NCBI GenBank assembly: GCA_036788195.1 | Contig: DAIQNX010000002.1 | Coordinates: forward strand, 93,167 to 157,166 | Origin: CALFXN01 sp937957815 | Lineage (GTDB): Bacteria; Synergistota; Synergistia; Synergistales; Aminobacteriaceae | Direction: 5' to 3' | DNA: 64,000 nucleotides | Shown here: piece after piece, positions 8,437 through 16,150 of the stretch | Position numbering within the stretch: position 1 is the first letter of the stretch | How the letters are laid out: the number at the start of each line of letters is the position of its first letter | Made by a program: the position numbers and the translations under genes | The notes under the pieces: model-generated | Told to the model about the DNA's origin: nothing | Database searches by the model: none | Seen by the model: only the letters and a program-made list of their open reading frames with translations

Positions 8437-8958
8437 ATGACCGATGCCGGCGAGACAGAAAACGTCGGCGAGGAAGGGCAGCGGGAGAGACTTCGAAACG
8501 AGGGGAAGCCTTCGCCTGTTCTTGAACTGACGGTTCGTGTCCGCCTCGACGATGAGAATCAGGTTGGGCGCGCCGCTCTTCTGCTGGCGGCCACGACGAC
8601 GGAAGAATCCGAAAACCGCTTTCGGCGGGATCTTGCGCAGTGCAACTGGAAATCGGTCGCGACCGAAGTTGGCGGACTCGCGGGAGATCTTCCCCAGAAG
8701 ATAACGAGAGCCCTGGTCGGAGCCTCCCTGAATGCGGGCGTCGTCGAGAAGAAGCGCGGAGAAATGCATGCGCTCATGCATGCTGCCGTCGAGGCTCTCG
8801 ACGGCTTTCTGGCCGTCGGCATGCTCGAAGCGAGTGTGGGGGCTAAAATAGCGATTGTCCGCAATTCGCGGTGGATTGCGGTTGCGGTTATGGGCGATAC
8901 GGCGTATCATGCTGTGGCTCATCATGAAAGATGCGGGCTGGGAGTTATGCACATCTGA
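8437..8958 (+). CDS. hutP: HutP family RNA-binding regulator
   Basis: A 173-residue protein matching HutP, the histidine- and Mg2+-dependent RNA-binding antiterminator known from the Bacillus histidine-utilisation operon. Matching features are QVGRAALLLAATTTEE at the start of the core, the metal/histidine-binding HALMH (His111 and His115, equivalent to HALYH in B. subtilis), AAVEALDG, SRWIAVAVMG, and the C-terminal GLGVMHI matching GVGINHI. The ATG at 8437 follows AGGGGGGC. In-frame ATGs further upstream at 8302 and 8338 lack a ribosome site. No hut catabolic genes lie nearby. An open frame on the opposite strand is a shadow. Confidence 0.85.
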   Translation: MTDAGETENVGEEGQRERLRNEGKPSPVLELTVRVRLDDENQVGRAALLLAATTTEESENRFRRDLAQCNWKSVATEVGGLAGDLPQKITRALVGASLNAGVVEKKRGEMHALMHAAVEALDGFLAVGMLEASVGAKIAIVRNSRWIAVAVMGDTAYHAVAHHERCGLGVMHI

Positions 8959-9038
8959 CGGATTGTTTTCCATGACGGAATGTGGTAAATTCCCAATTTG
9001 TCCGATTATGTTTTATAACGCTGCGGAGGTGTAAAGGT

Positions 9039-9278
9039 ATGAAAAAGGATATCCATCCCGATTATGTAGCCTGCAAGGTTTTTTGTGCCTGCGGCAACAG
9101 TTTTGAAACCCGTTCCACCAAAAAGGAAATACGGGTCGGCGTATGTTCCGCCTGTCATCCTTTCTTTACTGGAAGAAAGGGATCGAAAGTCGTTCTCGAA
9201 GCGGGACGCCTCGAGAAATTCCAGAAAAAGTACGAAGGAATCAATTACGGACAGAAGGAACGCAAGGACGAAGAATAG
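9039..9278 (+). CDS. rpmE: 50S ribosomal protein bL31, zinc-binding form
   Basis: A 79-residue ribosomal protein. MKKDIHPDYVACKVFCACGN is the canonical L31 start. The zinc ligands Cys16, Cys18, Cys36 and Cys39 (CxC and CSAC) are all present, as is HPFFTGRKG. The ATG at 9039 follows GGAGGT. The zinc-binding (C+) paralogue is the default form and is usually replaced by a C- form under zinc limitation. A strong terminator overlaps its stop codon. Confidence 0.95.
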   Translation: MKKDIHPDYVACKVFCACGNSFETRSTKKEIRVGVCSACHPFFTGRKGSKVVLEAGRLEKFQKKYEGINYGQKERKDEE

Positions 9279-9300
9279 GGGAGCCTTGCTCCCCTTTTTT
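9278..9300 (+). terminator. rho-independent terminator of rpmE
   Basis: GGGGAG (9278-9283), loop CCTTG, CTCCCC (9289-9294), then six T. The stem begins at the last base of the rpmE stop codon. Confidence 0.85.
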
Positions 9301-9318
9301 CGTGACAAGGGACCTGAA

Positions 9319-10020
9319 ATGACCTGTCGTGTTTCCTTGCTGGCATATACTCCCGATGCGGACAGCGTCGTTGCGGCTGCGGCCAGGCTCTGCTACAGCA
9401 ACGACCCGGTGGCGGTCCTGAAAGACGGGCTGTCGCCGGATCGAGTCCGTTCGTTTGTCTCCGGCCTCCTCCGCAGCGGGCATCATTCCCCCCTCGAGCA
9501 CGCCTCCTTCACGTTCGCGGTCGACGGAATCAGTCGCGTTACCACGCACCAGATCGTCCGGCATAGGATCGCGAGCTATTCCCAGAGAAGTCAGCGATAC
9601 GTGCGAATGTGTGATGCGGCCTGTATTGTCCCGCCCTCGGTGATGAAGGACGTTTCGGCTCGGAAGATCTTCGACGATGCCGTCAAAGCGTGTCACGAGG
9701 CTTATTCGGCGCTCGTCGACGCGGGAATCCCGAAAGAGGATGCCAGGTACGTTCTTCCGCACGGATGGGAGACGAGCATCGTCATCACCATGAACGCACG
9801 GGAGCTTCATCATTTCTTTGCCCTGAGGCTCTGCCGGAGGGCGCAGTGGGAAATCCGCGAAGTCGCACGGGGGATGGCGGTCGAAGTGCGGAAAGTCGCT
9901 CCCGTCATGTTCGGGATTGTCGGTCCGGGATGTGTTCATGGAGAATGTCCCGAGAAGAATCCGTGCGGTTCTCCGTTCGATTCCGTCGACGATGTGCTGA
10001 AAGGGGCAGAAAGTTCGTGA
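9319..10020 (+). CDS. thyX: FAD-dependent thymidylate synthase ThyX
   Basis: A 233-residue enzyme that methylates dUMP to dTMP using methylene-tetrahydrofolate, NADPH and FAD. The ThyX motif RHR-x5-SQRS-type sequence (RHRIASYSQRS) is present, preceded by SPLEHASFTFAV. The C-terminal helix carries HFFALRLCRRAQWEIR, the substrate-binding RxxxxAQWEIR signature. ThyX replaces ThyA in many anaerobes. The start follows AAGGGACCT and the gene ends at a TGA overlapping the GTG of the next gene, so the two are probably co-transcribed. Confidence 0.95.
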   Translation: MTCRVSLLAYTPDADSVVAAAARLCYSNDPVAVLKDGLSPDRVRSFVSGLLRSGHHSPLEHASFTFAVDGISRVTTHQIVRHRIASYSQRSQRYVRMCDAACIVPPSVMKDVSARKIFDDAVKACHEAYSALVDAGIPKEDARYVLPHGWETSIVITMNARELHHFFALRLCRRAQWEIREVARGMAVEVRKVAPVMFGIVGPGCVHGECPEKNPCGSPFDSVDDVLKGAESS

Positions 10021-10964
10021 TCCGAAGAGGAACTCTTCGATTCGTGTTTTTTTTAACCGCATTACTGACAGAAAGAATCCCGGTCGGCGGACAGGCGGTC
10101 ATCGAAGGAGTCCTGATGCGGGGCCCCGAACGATGGGGACTCTGCGTACGGCGCCCGGACCGGTCGATGTGGAGCGAGTTCTGGTCCAGCGGGACGAGAA
10201 CTCGGCGTTTCCCGTGGAAGCTTCCGGTAATCCGGGGGTTCATGATGATGATCGAAATGCTCGGGACCGGAATGAAAGCCCTGAACCGGTCCGCGCAGCT
10301 TGCGCTCGACGATGACGAATCGATCACTCCGTTCGAGACAATCGTTTCCGTTGGTATTGCGGTCATTGCCGTCGTCGGCCTTTTTATCGCGTTGCCGCTA
10401 TGGGTTGCGGACTTGAGCGCCCGTTTCTGGGGACTTGGTTCGATGATGAAGGACATCGTCGAAGGATGCGTCCGCGGAGTCGTATTTGTGGCGTATATCG
10501 CGGCAATCGGTCTCTGGAAGGATATCCGCGAAGTGTTCCGATATCACGGTGCAGAGCACAAGACGATCAACGCGTACGAAAACGACGCCCCAATGACGTC
10601 TGAATCCGTCCTGTCGTTCTCGCGGATTCATCCCCGATGCGGAACGTCGTTTCTTCTTGTCGCCATCTTCGTCAGCATCATTGTCTTTTCTTTCGCGGGC
10701 CACGGAGGGCTTCTCTGGAGAATCGGATCTCGTGTGGTTCTGCTTCCAGTCGTCATCGGCGTGTCGTACGAAATCATAAAGGCGGCCTCTCGCTGTGGCA
10801 GGGCCGGGACTTTTCTCATAGCACCGGCGTTGCTTCTGCAATATCTGACGACGCGGGATCCGTCGACCGAACAGATCGAAGTGGCGATTCGTTCCCTTGA
10901 AGTCGCGCTGGATACGTCGTTCTCCGCGACGACGGACGAGCAGGGCGGAGAGGTGTCCCGATGA
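10017..10964 (+). CDS. DUF1385 (YqhQ-like) polytopic membrane protein
   Basis: A 315-residue protein starting at a GTG that overlaps the thyX stop (GTGA), with AAGGGG 9 bases upstream. Family signatures are PVGGQAVIEGVLMRGP near the N-terminus and the central FRYHGAEHKTINAYENDAP and HPRCGTSFLL. At least four hydrophobic segments are visible (roughly residues 105-130, 150-175, 220-245 and 255-280). The family is very commonly found directly upstream of prfA, as here, yet its biochemical function is unknown. The conserved His/Glu/Cys residues in HGAEHK and HPRCG suggest metal binding, which is an inference. Confidence 0.85.
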   Translation: MIRRGTLRFVFFLTALLTERIPVGGQAVIEGVLMRGPERWGLCVRRPDRSMWSEFWSSGTRTRRFPWKLPVIRGFMMMIEMLGTGMKALNRSAQLALDDDESITPFETIVSVGIAVIAVVGLFIALPLWVADLSARFWGLGSMMKDIVEGCVRGVVFVAYIAAIGLWKDIREVFRYHGAEHKTINAYENDAPMTSESVLSFSRIHPRCGTSFLLVAIFVSIIVFSFAGHGGLLWRIGSRVVLLPVVIGVSYEIIKAASRCGRAGTFLIAPALLLQYLTTRDPSTEQIEVAIRSLEVALDTSFSATTDEQGGEVSR

Positions 10965-12040
10965 ACCTGGATCTGAAGCTCGAACAGATCGAGAAGGATT
11001 ATTACGAGCTCGAACGTCGTATGTCCGATCCCGCGATAGTTTCCCAGCTCAAGGAATTGCAGGAAACGGGGAAGCGACATGCGCAGCTTGAACCTATCGT
11101 CATAAAATTCCAGGAGTACAGGAAGGCCAGGCAGGAGATAGAGCAGGCACGGGAACTCCTTCATTCCGAAGACGAGGATATGCGGCAGCTCGCTGCAGAG
11201 GAACTCGCCGCGAAGGAATCTCTGGCGACGGCATTTTTGCAGGAGATCCAGATTCTGCTGCTTCCTTCGGATCCGAACGACGAAAAAAGCGTCATGATGG
11301 AAATTCGCGCCGGCGCCGGCGGCGAGGAAGCTGCTCTGTTCGCCGCGAATCTCTTTCGGATGTACGCGCGGTTTTCGGAACGCCAGGGCTGGACGTACGA
11401 GATGATCGACAGCAGCGAAACTGGAATCGGAGGAATGAAGGAAGTCATCGTACGCATCGACGGACGTGGCGCATACAGCAAGCTCAAGTACGAAAGCGGT
11501 GTCCATCGCGTTCAGCGGGTGCCCGTGACCGAGGCGAGCGGGCGTATCCACACGTCGACCGCGACTGTCGCCGTCCTTCCGGAAGTCGAGGATGTCGATG
11601 TCGAGATCCGGCAGGAGGATCTGAAGGTCGATACGTACAGGGCGAGCGGTGCAGGAGGACAGTACGTCAACCGGACGGATTCGGCCGTGAGAATGACGCA
11701 CATACCGACGGGAATCGTCGTTACGTGCCAGGACGAGCGTTCCCAGATCAAGAATCGCGCGAAGGCCCTGCGGTATCTCCGCGCGAAACTCTACGATCTC
11801 GAAATGCAGAAGAAGAACGATGCGGTTGCCTCCGAGCGGAGGGGACAGATCGGAACCGGCGATCGCTCGGAACGTATCCGGACGTACAACTTTCCGCAGA
11901 ACCGCCTGACCGACCACAGAATCGGAGTGACCCTGTACAAACTCGACCAGATAATGGACGGAGACATCTACGAACTGATCGAAGCCCTGACGATCGCCGA
12001 CCAGACAGAACGCCTTCACATCCTTGAAACGGTTGGATAA
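10961..12040 (+). CDS. prfA: peptide chain release factor 1
   Basis: A 359-residue class I release factor reading UAA and UAG. The codon-recognition loop has PVT in RVPVTEASGRIHT (PxT class, so RF1 rather than RF2). The catalytic GGQ is in ASGAGGQYVNRTDSAVR. Length and domain order are normal. It overlaps the DUF1385 gene by 4 bases and the following prmC gene by 17 bases. PrmC methylates the glutamine of this GGQ motif. Confidence 0.97.
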   Translation: MNLDLKLEQIEKDYYELERRMSDPAIVSQLKELQETGKRHAQLEPIVIKFQEYRKARQEIEQARELLHSEDEDMRQLAAEELAAKESLATAFLQEIQILLLPSDPNDEKSVMMEIRAGAGGEEAALFAANLFRMYARFSERQGWTYEMIDSSETGIGGMKEVIVRIDGRGAYSKLKYESGVHRVQRVPVTEASGRIHTSTATVAVLPEVEDVDVEIRQEDLKVDTYRASGAGGQYVNRTDSAVRMTHIPTGIVVTCQDERSQIKNRAKALRYLRAKLYDLEMQKKNDAVASERRGQIGTGDRSERIRTYNFPQNRLTDHRIGVTLYKLDQIMDGDIYELIEALTIADQTERLHILETVG

Positions 12041-12893
12041 CGAAATCTTCGCGACGATCCTTGAGGCGAGGAAAGAGGGATCGTCGCTTCTTTTGAACGG
12101 TGGTTTTCCGGACAACCGCTCCGATGCGGATATTCTGCTTTCATGGGTTCTCAGAACCGACAGAAATTTTCTGCTCGCGCACCCCGAAAGGCGTCTGACA
12201 GCGGAACAGTGCTCTTCTTTCGGAGGTGTTCTGGAGCGGAGATTGCGGCACGAACCGGTCGCGTACATCACCGGCGAGGCTCCGTTCAGGAATTGCGTCC
12301 TTTCCGTCGATCGCGGATGCCTGATACCACGACCGGAAACCGAACTCCTCGTCGACGAGGCATTGGCTTTGCCGGGCTGGCATACTTTCGTCGACTGGGG
12401 AACCGGTAGCGGATGTATCGCACTCAGTCTCCTGACGGAGAAGTGTGAGGTTTCCGGAGCTGCGGCGATCGAAGTGAGTGCCTCCGCCCTCAGCCGGGCA
12501 TGGGAGAATTTCCGATCATACGGAGTCCTGGACCGGTGTCTTCTCTGGCACGGATCCTCTTTCGAAACGCTCCCTTCATCGGTCTATCCCGTCGATCTTC
12601 TCGTGAGCAATCCTCCATATATTCCTACAGGCAGGATCGAGGATCTCGAAACAGATGTTCTCCGGGAGCCGCGGAGCGCTCTTGACGGAGGAGTCGATGG
12701 TCTCGACGTGGTGCGCCGTATCCTGAAAGCCGCTCCGTCGCTGGTCCGCTCGGGCGGGCATGTCCTGATGGAAATCGGAGATGACGAACAGGCGAATATT
12801 TTGGCGAAGGAGTCGACGCCGGGATTGGTCCTGGTAGATATAAAACGAGATTTTAATAATATTTGTCGCATAGTTCTTTGGGGTCGTGTATAA
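12024..12893 (+). CDS. prmC: release factor glutamine N5-methyltransferase
   Basis: A 289-residue SAM-dependent methyltransferase that modifies the GGQ glutamine of RF1 and RF2. An N-terminal helical domain precedes YITGEAPFRNCVLSVDRGCLIPRPET, a conserved PrmC stretch. SAM motif I is FVDWGTGSGCIALSL, and the catalytic NPPY occurs in LLVSNPPYIPTG. It overlaps prfA, matching the near-universal prfA-prmC pairing. The last codons overlap a possible -10 box for trxB. Confidence 0.95.
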   Translation: MKRLDNEIFATILEARKEGSSLLLNGGFPDNRSDADILLSWVLRTDRNFLLAHPERRLTAEQCSSFGGVLERRLRHEPVAYITGEAPFRNCVLSVDRGCLIPRPETELLVDEALALPGWHTFVDWGTGSGCIALSLLTEKCEVSGAAAIEVSASALSRAWENFRSYGVLDRCLLWHGSSFETLPSSVYPVDLLVSNPPYIPTGRIEDLETDVLREPRSALDGGVDGLDVVRRILKAAPSLVRSGGHVLMEIGDDEQANILAKESTPGLVLVDIKRDFNNICRIVLWGRV

Positions 12894-12894
12894 T
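12889..12894 (+). promoter_or_regulatory. candidate -10 box for trxB
   Basis: A perfect TATAAT at the end of prmC, 60 bases before the trxB start. The nearest -35-like box, TTGTCG (12863-12868), has a 20-base spacer, so this is a weak call. Confidence 0.35.
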
Positions 12895-12954
12895 TTCCAC
12901 ATAGTCCTGTGAACGCTTTCCGAATAGTGGCGTACGCGAGAGGAGATGTCAGCA

Positions 12955-14142
12955 ATGGAAAAGAGGGAACTTGTCATCATCGGAGCCGGGCCTGCCGGAC
13001 TGACGGCTGCGATTTACGGCCGCCGCGCCGGTCTGGATGTCCTGCTGCTCGAAAAGGGAACTCCCGGCGGACAGATCAACATTACCGACGAGATCGAAAA
13101 CTGGCCTGGCGTCAAGCACGCAAGCGGCCAGGAGCTCGGGAACATGTTCCGCGAGCATGCGGAAAAGTTTGACACCGAATTCCGGGATGCGGAAGTCCGC
13201 AAGGTCGAAATCCGCGACGGCAGGAAGATCGTTGTGACTGAAAAGGAAGAGATCGAGGCGGAAGCGATCATCGTCTGCACCGGCGCGTATTTCCGCCGCC
13301 TCGGCTGCGAAGGGGAAGCGGAGCATATCGGCCAGGGGGTCAGCTATTGCGCGGTGTGCGACGGAGCCTTTTTCGAGGACGAAGTCATCGCAGTCATCGG
13401 TGGCGGTAATACGGCCGTCGAAGAGGGAACGTACCTGACCAAGTTCGCGAAGAAAGTCTATATCATTCACCGTCGTGACGAGTTTCGGGCGGACCGTGCG
13501 GCGATCGAGCACGCTCTCTCGAACCCGAAGATCGAACCGATATGGAATACGGTCGTCGAGAAGATCGAAGGGGAGGGTATGGTCGAAAACCTCGTATTGA
13601 AGAACGTGAAGACGGGAGAGGTTTCGAATCTCCCCGTAGCCGGTGTCTTTATGTTCGTGGGCCAGGCTCCGTATGACGAATCGGTCCGCGGACTCGTCAA
13701 GGCCGCAAAGGGCGGATGGATCATCACGAACGAGGACATGGAAACGTCGGTTGAAGGGATTTATGCCGCCGGAGACGTTCGCGAGAAAGGGTTGCGCCAG
13801 GTCGTTACGGCCGCCGGTGACGGTGCCGTCGCGGCTATGTCGGCGGTCTCGTACATCAACGAACAGGTTCATCTCCGGTCGCTTCTCATGGAACCCGAAC
13901 ATGTCGTTGCGCTTTTTTATTCGAGCATCGACGAAGGCCAGGTCCGGATGAGTGAAAAAGCCGCAAAAGAAGCGGAAAAACAGGGGAAGAAGCTTGCCCT
14001 GGTCGACGGGTATCGCAACGGGAAAATGGTCGAGAAACTGCAACTGAAGGGAATGCCCGCGGTCGTCGAACTGAGCAGGGGGGGCATCGTTCGGACGGAG
14101 ATACCCGCTTCGCTCGATACGGTTCTTTCTTTCCTGAAATAA
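12955..14142 (+). CDS. trxB: thioredoxin reductase with a C-terminal thioredoxin-fold domain lacking the CxxC
   Basis: A 395-residue FAD/NADPH-dependent reductase. FAD motif GAGPAGLTAAIYG is at the N-terminus, with the redox pair C132-A-V-C135 in YCAVCDG, NADPH motif GGGNTAVEEGTYL, and FAD-binding GIYAAGDVREKGLRQV. Standard TrxB ends near residue 310. Here ~80 further residues (from HVVALFYSS) resemble a thioredoxin fold, including a cis-Pro-like MPAVVELSRGG, but SSIDEG stands where WCGPC would be and no cysteines remain. GAGGAG 9 bases upstream favours the ATG at 12955 over 12946. Confidence 0.93.
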   Translation: MEKRELVIIGAGPAGLTAAIYGRRAGLDVLLLEKGTPGGQINITDEIENWPGVKHASGQELGNMFREHAEKFDTEFRDAEVRKVEIRDGRKIVVTEKEEIEAEAIIVCTGAYFRRLGCEGEAEHIGQGVSYCAVCDGAFFEDEVIAVIGGGNTAVEEGTYLTKFAKKVYIIHRRDEFRADRAAIEHALSNPKIEPIWNTVVEKIEGEGMVENLVLKNVKTGEVSNLPVAGVFMFVGQAPYDESVRGLVKAAKGGWIITNEDMETSVEGIYAAGDVREKGLRQVVTAAGDGAVAAMSAVSYINEQVHLRSLLMEPEHVVALFYSSIDEGQVRMSEKAAKEAEKQGKKLALVDGYRNGKMVEKLQLKGMPAVVELSRGGIVRTEIPASLDTVLSFLK

Positions 14143-14156
14143 CACTATATTTTCCA

Positions 14157-14194
14157 ATGATCGGACGCCGGGACGACCTCCGGCGTCCGATCAT
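14157..14194 (+). terminator. 15-bp perfect hairpin between trxB and the PfkB-family gene
   Basis: ATGATCGGACGCCGG (14157-14171) pairs perfectly with CCGGCGTCCGATCAT (14180-14194) around an 8-base loop. No T run follows. GGGG, the likely ribosome site of the next gene, begins 4 bases later. It may end trxB transcription or act as a structured leader for the following gene. Confidence 0.55.
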
Positions 14195-14209
14195 TATGGG
14201 GGGACGTCC

Positions 14210-15142
14210 ATGATTGTCACCGTTACTCTCAATCCTGCCGTGGACGAAGAATTCGTCGTCTCGGACTTCAGACCCGGAGGCTGGTTCCGGTCACAACAGG
14301 CCGACAGAACACCCGGAGGAAAGGGAATCAACGTTTCGATCATGCTTCACCAGATTGGGTATGAATCGACTGCGATGGGGTACCTCGCGGGGTTCAATGG
14401 CGCATATATTCTCGATTTCCTGCGACGCGAACAAATTACGACAAGTTTCGTTCACGTTCCCGGAGAAACCCGGACGAACGTCTATATTATCGACGAGAAC
14501 GGTAATGTAGGCACTGGATTGTCCGAGCCCGGCCCCGACGTTTCCGAAGATGCTCAGGTCCGGTTTATGCGGATGTACACGAGAATGCTCCAGAGAGCGA
14601 GAGTGGTTGTCATCGGAGGTTCTCTTCCTCCCGGAGTGGAGACGGGAATCTATGCCGAACTGATACGGAAGGCGCAGAGCCTTGGTATCCCGACCATCAT
14701 CGATTCTGCGGGAGAGCCGCTTCTCGAAGCGCTCGACGCGGAGCCGACAATCGCGAAGATAGACCACCGGTTCATGTCGCGGATGCATGGCGTTCCTCTC
14801 AATTCTCTTGACAACATCATCGACGTCGTCTCCAGATTGCGTGAGAGAGGAATCCAGTGGGTGATCGCGTCGTACCATGTCTTCGGGAATGTGTTTTCCT
14901 GTCCGGACGGAATTTTTCTCTCAATGTCGGACCGGAGGACGGCGGTTTCGCTCTTCGCCTCGAGCGATGCGCTGATTGCCGGAATGATCGCCGCCCGCGA
15001 AGAAAAGATGTCGTCTCTCGACACGATCAGATTCGCGATGGCATGCGCGTGGGAGACGACGACGCATTTTGAGAAGGGAATTTTCGGACGCGCTGCCGTC
15101 GCGGATATTATGCGAAAGGTGGAAATAGAAAAGCTTTGCTGA
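14210..15142 (+). CDS. PfkB-family (1-phosphofructokinase/tagatose-6-P kinase-like) protein with altered catalytic motifs
   Basis: A 310-residue ribokinase-fold protein most like FruK/LacC. N-terminal NPAVDEEF, the sugar-binding GGKGINVS and GGSLPPGVETG are conserved. Two usual nucleotide-end motifs are altered. The C-terminal anion-hole/catalytic GAGD is ASSD (residues 250-253) within SLFASSDALIAGM, and the middle KPN motif reads KID (IAKIDHRFM). The ATP-side SxGxxGA segment is also unrecognisable (ASYHVFGNVFS). The Asp of GAGD is kept, so activity is not excluded, but a non-catalytic or altered-specificity role is possible. It precedes the fliS/flgN-like pair. Confidence 0.8.
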   Translation: MIVTVTLNPAVDEEFVVSDFRPGGWFRSQQADRTPGGKGINVSIMLHQIGYESTAMGYLAGFNGAYILDFLRREQITTSFVHVPGETRTNVYIIDENGNVGTGLSEPGPDVSEDAQVRFMRMYTRMLQRARVVVIGGSLPPGVETGIYAELIRKAQSLGIPTIIDSAGEPLLEALDAEPTIAKIDHRFMSRMHGVPLNSLDNIIDVVSRLRERGIQWVIASYHVFGNVFSCPDGIFLSMSDRRTAVSLFASSDALIAGMIAAREEKMSSLDTIRFAMACAWETTTHFEKGIFGRAAVADIMRKVEIEKLC

Positions 15143-15157
15143 AGCGACCATGCGGTT

Positions 15158-15184
15158 TAATATTCGGCCCGGGGCGTCCGATAC
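15158..15184 (+). promoter_or_regulatory. possible sigma28 (flagellar) promoter upstream of fliS
   Basis: TAAT (15158-15161), exactly 15 bases, then TCCGATAC (15177-15184). The sigma28/SigD consensus is TAAA-N15-GCCGATAA. The site is 29 bases before the fliS ATG, with GAGGAG between. The match is partial, but position and spacing are right for a late flagellar gene. Confidence 0.45.
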
Positions 15185-15212
15185 TCGATAGAGAGGAGTG
15201 TGAGCCGTTGCA

Positions 15213-15677
15213 ATGGATGAAAAGCGAGCAAGGAATGCCCAATTCACATACCAGGTCAATCAGATCGCAACTGCCTCCAAGGAACAGCTTCTCCTCATAA
15301 CCTACGATATCGGCATCCGTTCGTGCCGTCTTGCAGAGGCAGCGGTCGCGCAACAGAACATAGAGGAAACCAACCGGCATATCCAGAAAGCCCAGGATGT
15401 CATCCGGGAACTCATGTTTGCCTTGAATATCGATGTCGGGGGAGAGGTCGCCGAGAATCTGATGCGCCTTTACGATTTTCTGTATTATGAACTTGTCGAT
15501 GCGAATATTCATAAAAACTCGGATAAAATTCGCAGCGTCCGATCGATGCTTGAGGAATTACGCGCCACGTGGGAACAGGCCATAGAGAAACTCGCACGGG
15601 AACAAAATCCGGCGCCAGTTCAGGATGCCCAGGAAAGACCTGCGGTTGCGGCAGGAGGGTTCACTATTGCCGGTTGA
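15213..15677 (+). CDS. fliS: flagellar export chaperone FliS
   Basis: A 154-residue helical protein that keeps flagellin unpolymerised before export. It shows the family pattern YQVNQIATASKEQLLLITYDIGIRSCRLAEAA near the N-terminus (the YDG-like helix) and a later LYDFLYYELVDANIHKN, diagnostic of FliS. The C-terminal ~25 residues are Pro/Ala-rich and look disordered. GAGGAG lies 14 bases before the ATG, an unusually long spacing, but an in-frame TGA at 15201 rules out an earlier start. It overlaps the next gene by 11 bases. Confidence 0.88.
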   Translation: MDEKRARNAQFTYQVNQIATASKEQLLLITYDIGIRSCRLAEAAVAQQNIEETNRHIQKAQDVIRELMFALNIDVGGEVAENLMRLYDFLYYELVDANIHKNSDKIRSVRSMLEELRATWEQAIEKLAREQNPAPVQDAQERPAVAAGGFTIAG

Positions 15678-16134
15678 TCTCGGTGAAAATCTGACCCGGC
15701 TTCTTGAGAAAGAAACGGAGCTGTATCGTTCTCTCGGTGACTCCATTTCGAGAGAAGAGACCGCCGTCGATGCGATCGACATGGAATCGTTGCTCCTCAT
15801 CCTGCAGGAGAAGCAATCCATTATAGCCGCCCAGGAAAAAATCTTTGATGAATGGGAGAGCATTTCGAAAATCCTCTCGGTCGAGTCCGGCAGGGAGAGC
15901 GATGCGTTCTGGAACGCGGTAGAGTCCGCAGTCGGGGTCGAAAAGTATTCGAGGATCCGCTGTTCGGTATCCGATATGAAGTCTCTTGCGCTCGAATTGT
16001 TGCAAAAGGAAAAAGATGTCCAGTCGAAACTGGAAAACGTCGTTTCCGATCTCCGAAAACAGATGATGGCTATGCAAAAAGGCCGAAAGGCGGTGCAGGG
16101 CTATTCCCGATCCGCTGGGACCGTCAAGCCGTAG
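15667..16134 (+). CDS. FlgN-like flagellar chaperone (probable)
   Basis: A 155-residue, mostly helical protein with the typical FlgN layout: LTRLLEKETELYRSLGDSI near the N-terminus, then a long helix with LLLILQEKQSIIAAQEKI and a C-terminal coiled coil. FlgN chaperones the hook-associated proteins FlgK and FlgL. I choose the TTG at 15667 because AGGAGGG lies 8 bases upstream and no in-frame ATG fits. It overlaps fliS. Sequence conservation in this family is weak, so the assignment leans on helical pattern, size and neighbour. Confidence 0.6.
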   Translation: MPVDLGENLTRLLEKETELYRSLGDSISREETAVDAIDMESLLLILQEKQSIIAAQEKIFDEWESISKILSVESGRESDAFWNAVESAVGVEKYSRIRCSVSDMKSLALELLQKEKDVQSKLENVVSDLRKQMMAMQKGRKAVQGYSRSAGTVKP

Positions 16135-16150
16135 ATTCAGTTTCCTGCCG

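Noticed and set aside
8329..8973. 214-codon - strand frame opposite hutP
   Set aside because: The + strand frame carries conserved HutP residues in order. The - strand product resembles nothing and has no ribosome site.
12946..12955. ATG at 12946 as the trxB start
   Set aside because: It lies directly against the GAGGAG ribosome site, leaving no spacing; the ATG at 12955 has 9 bases.
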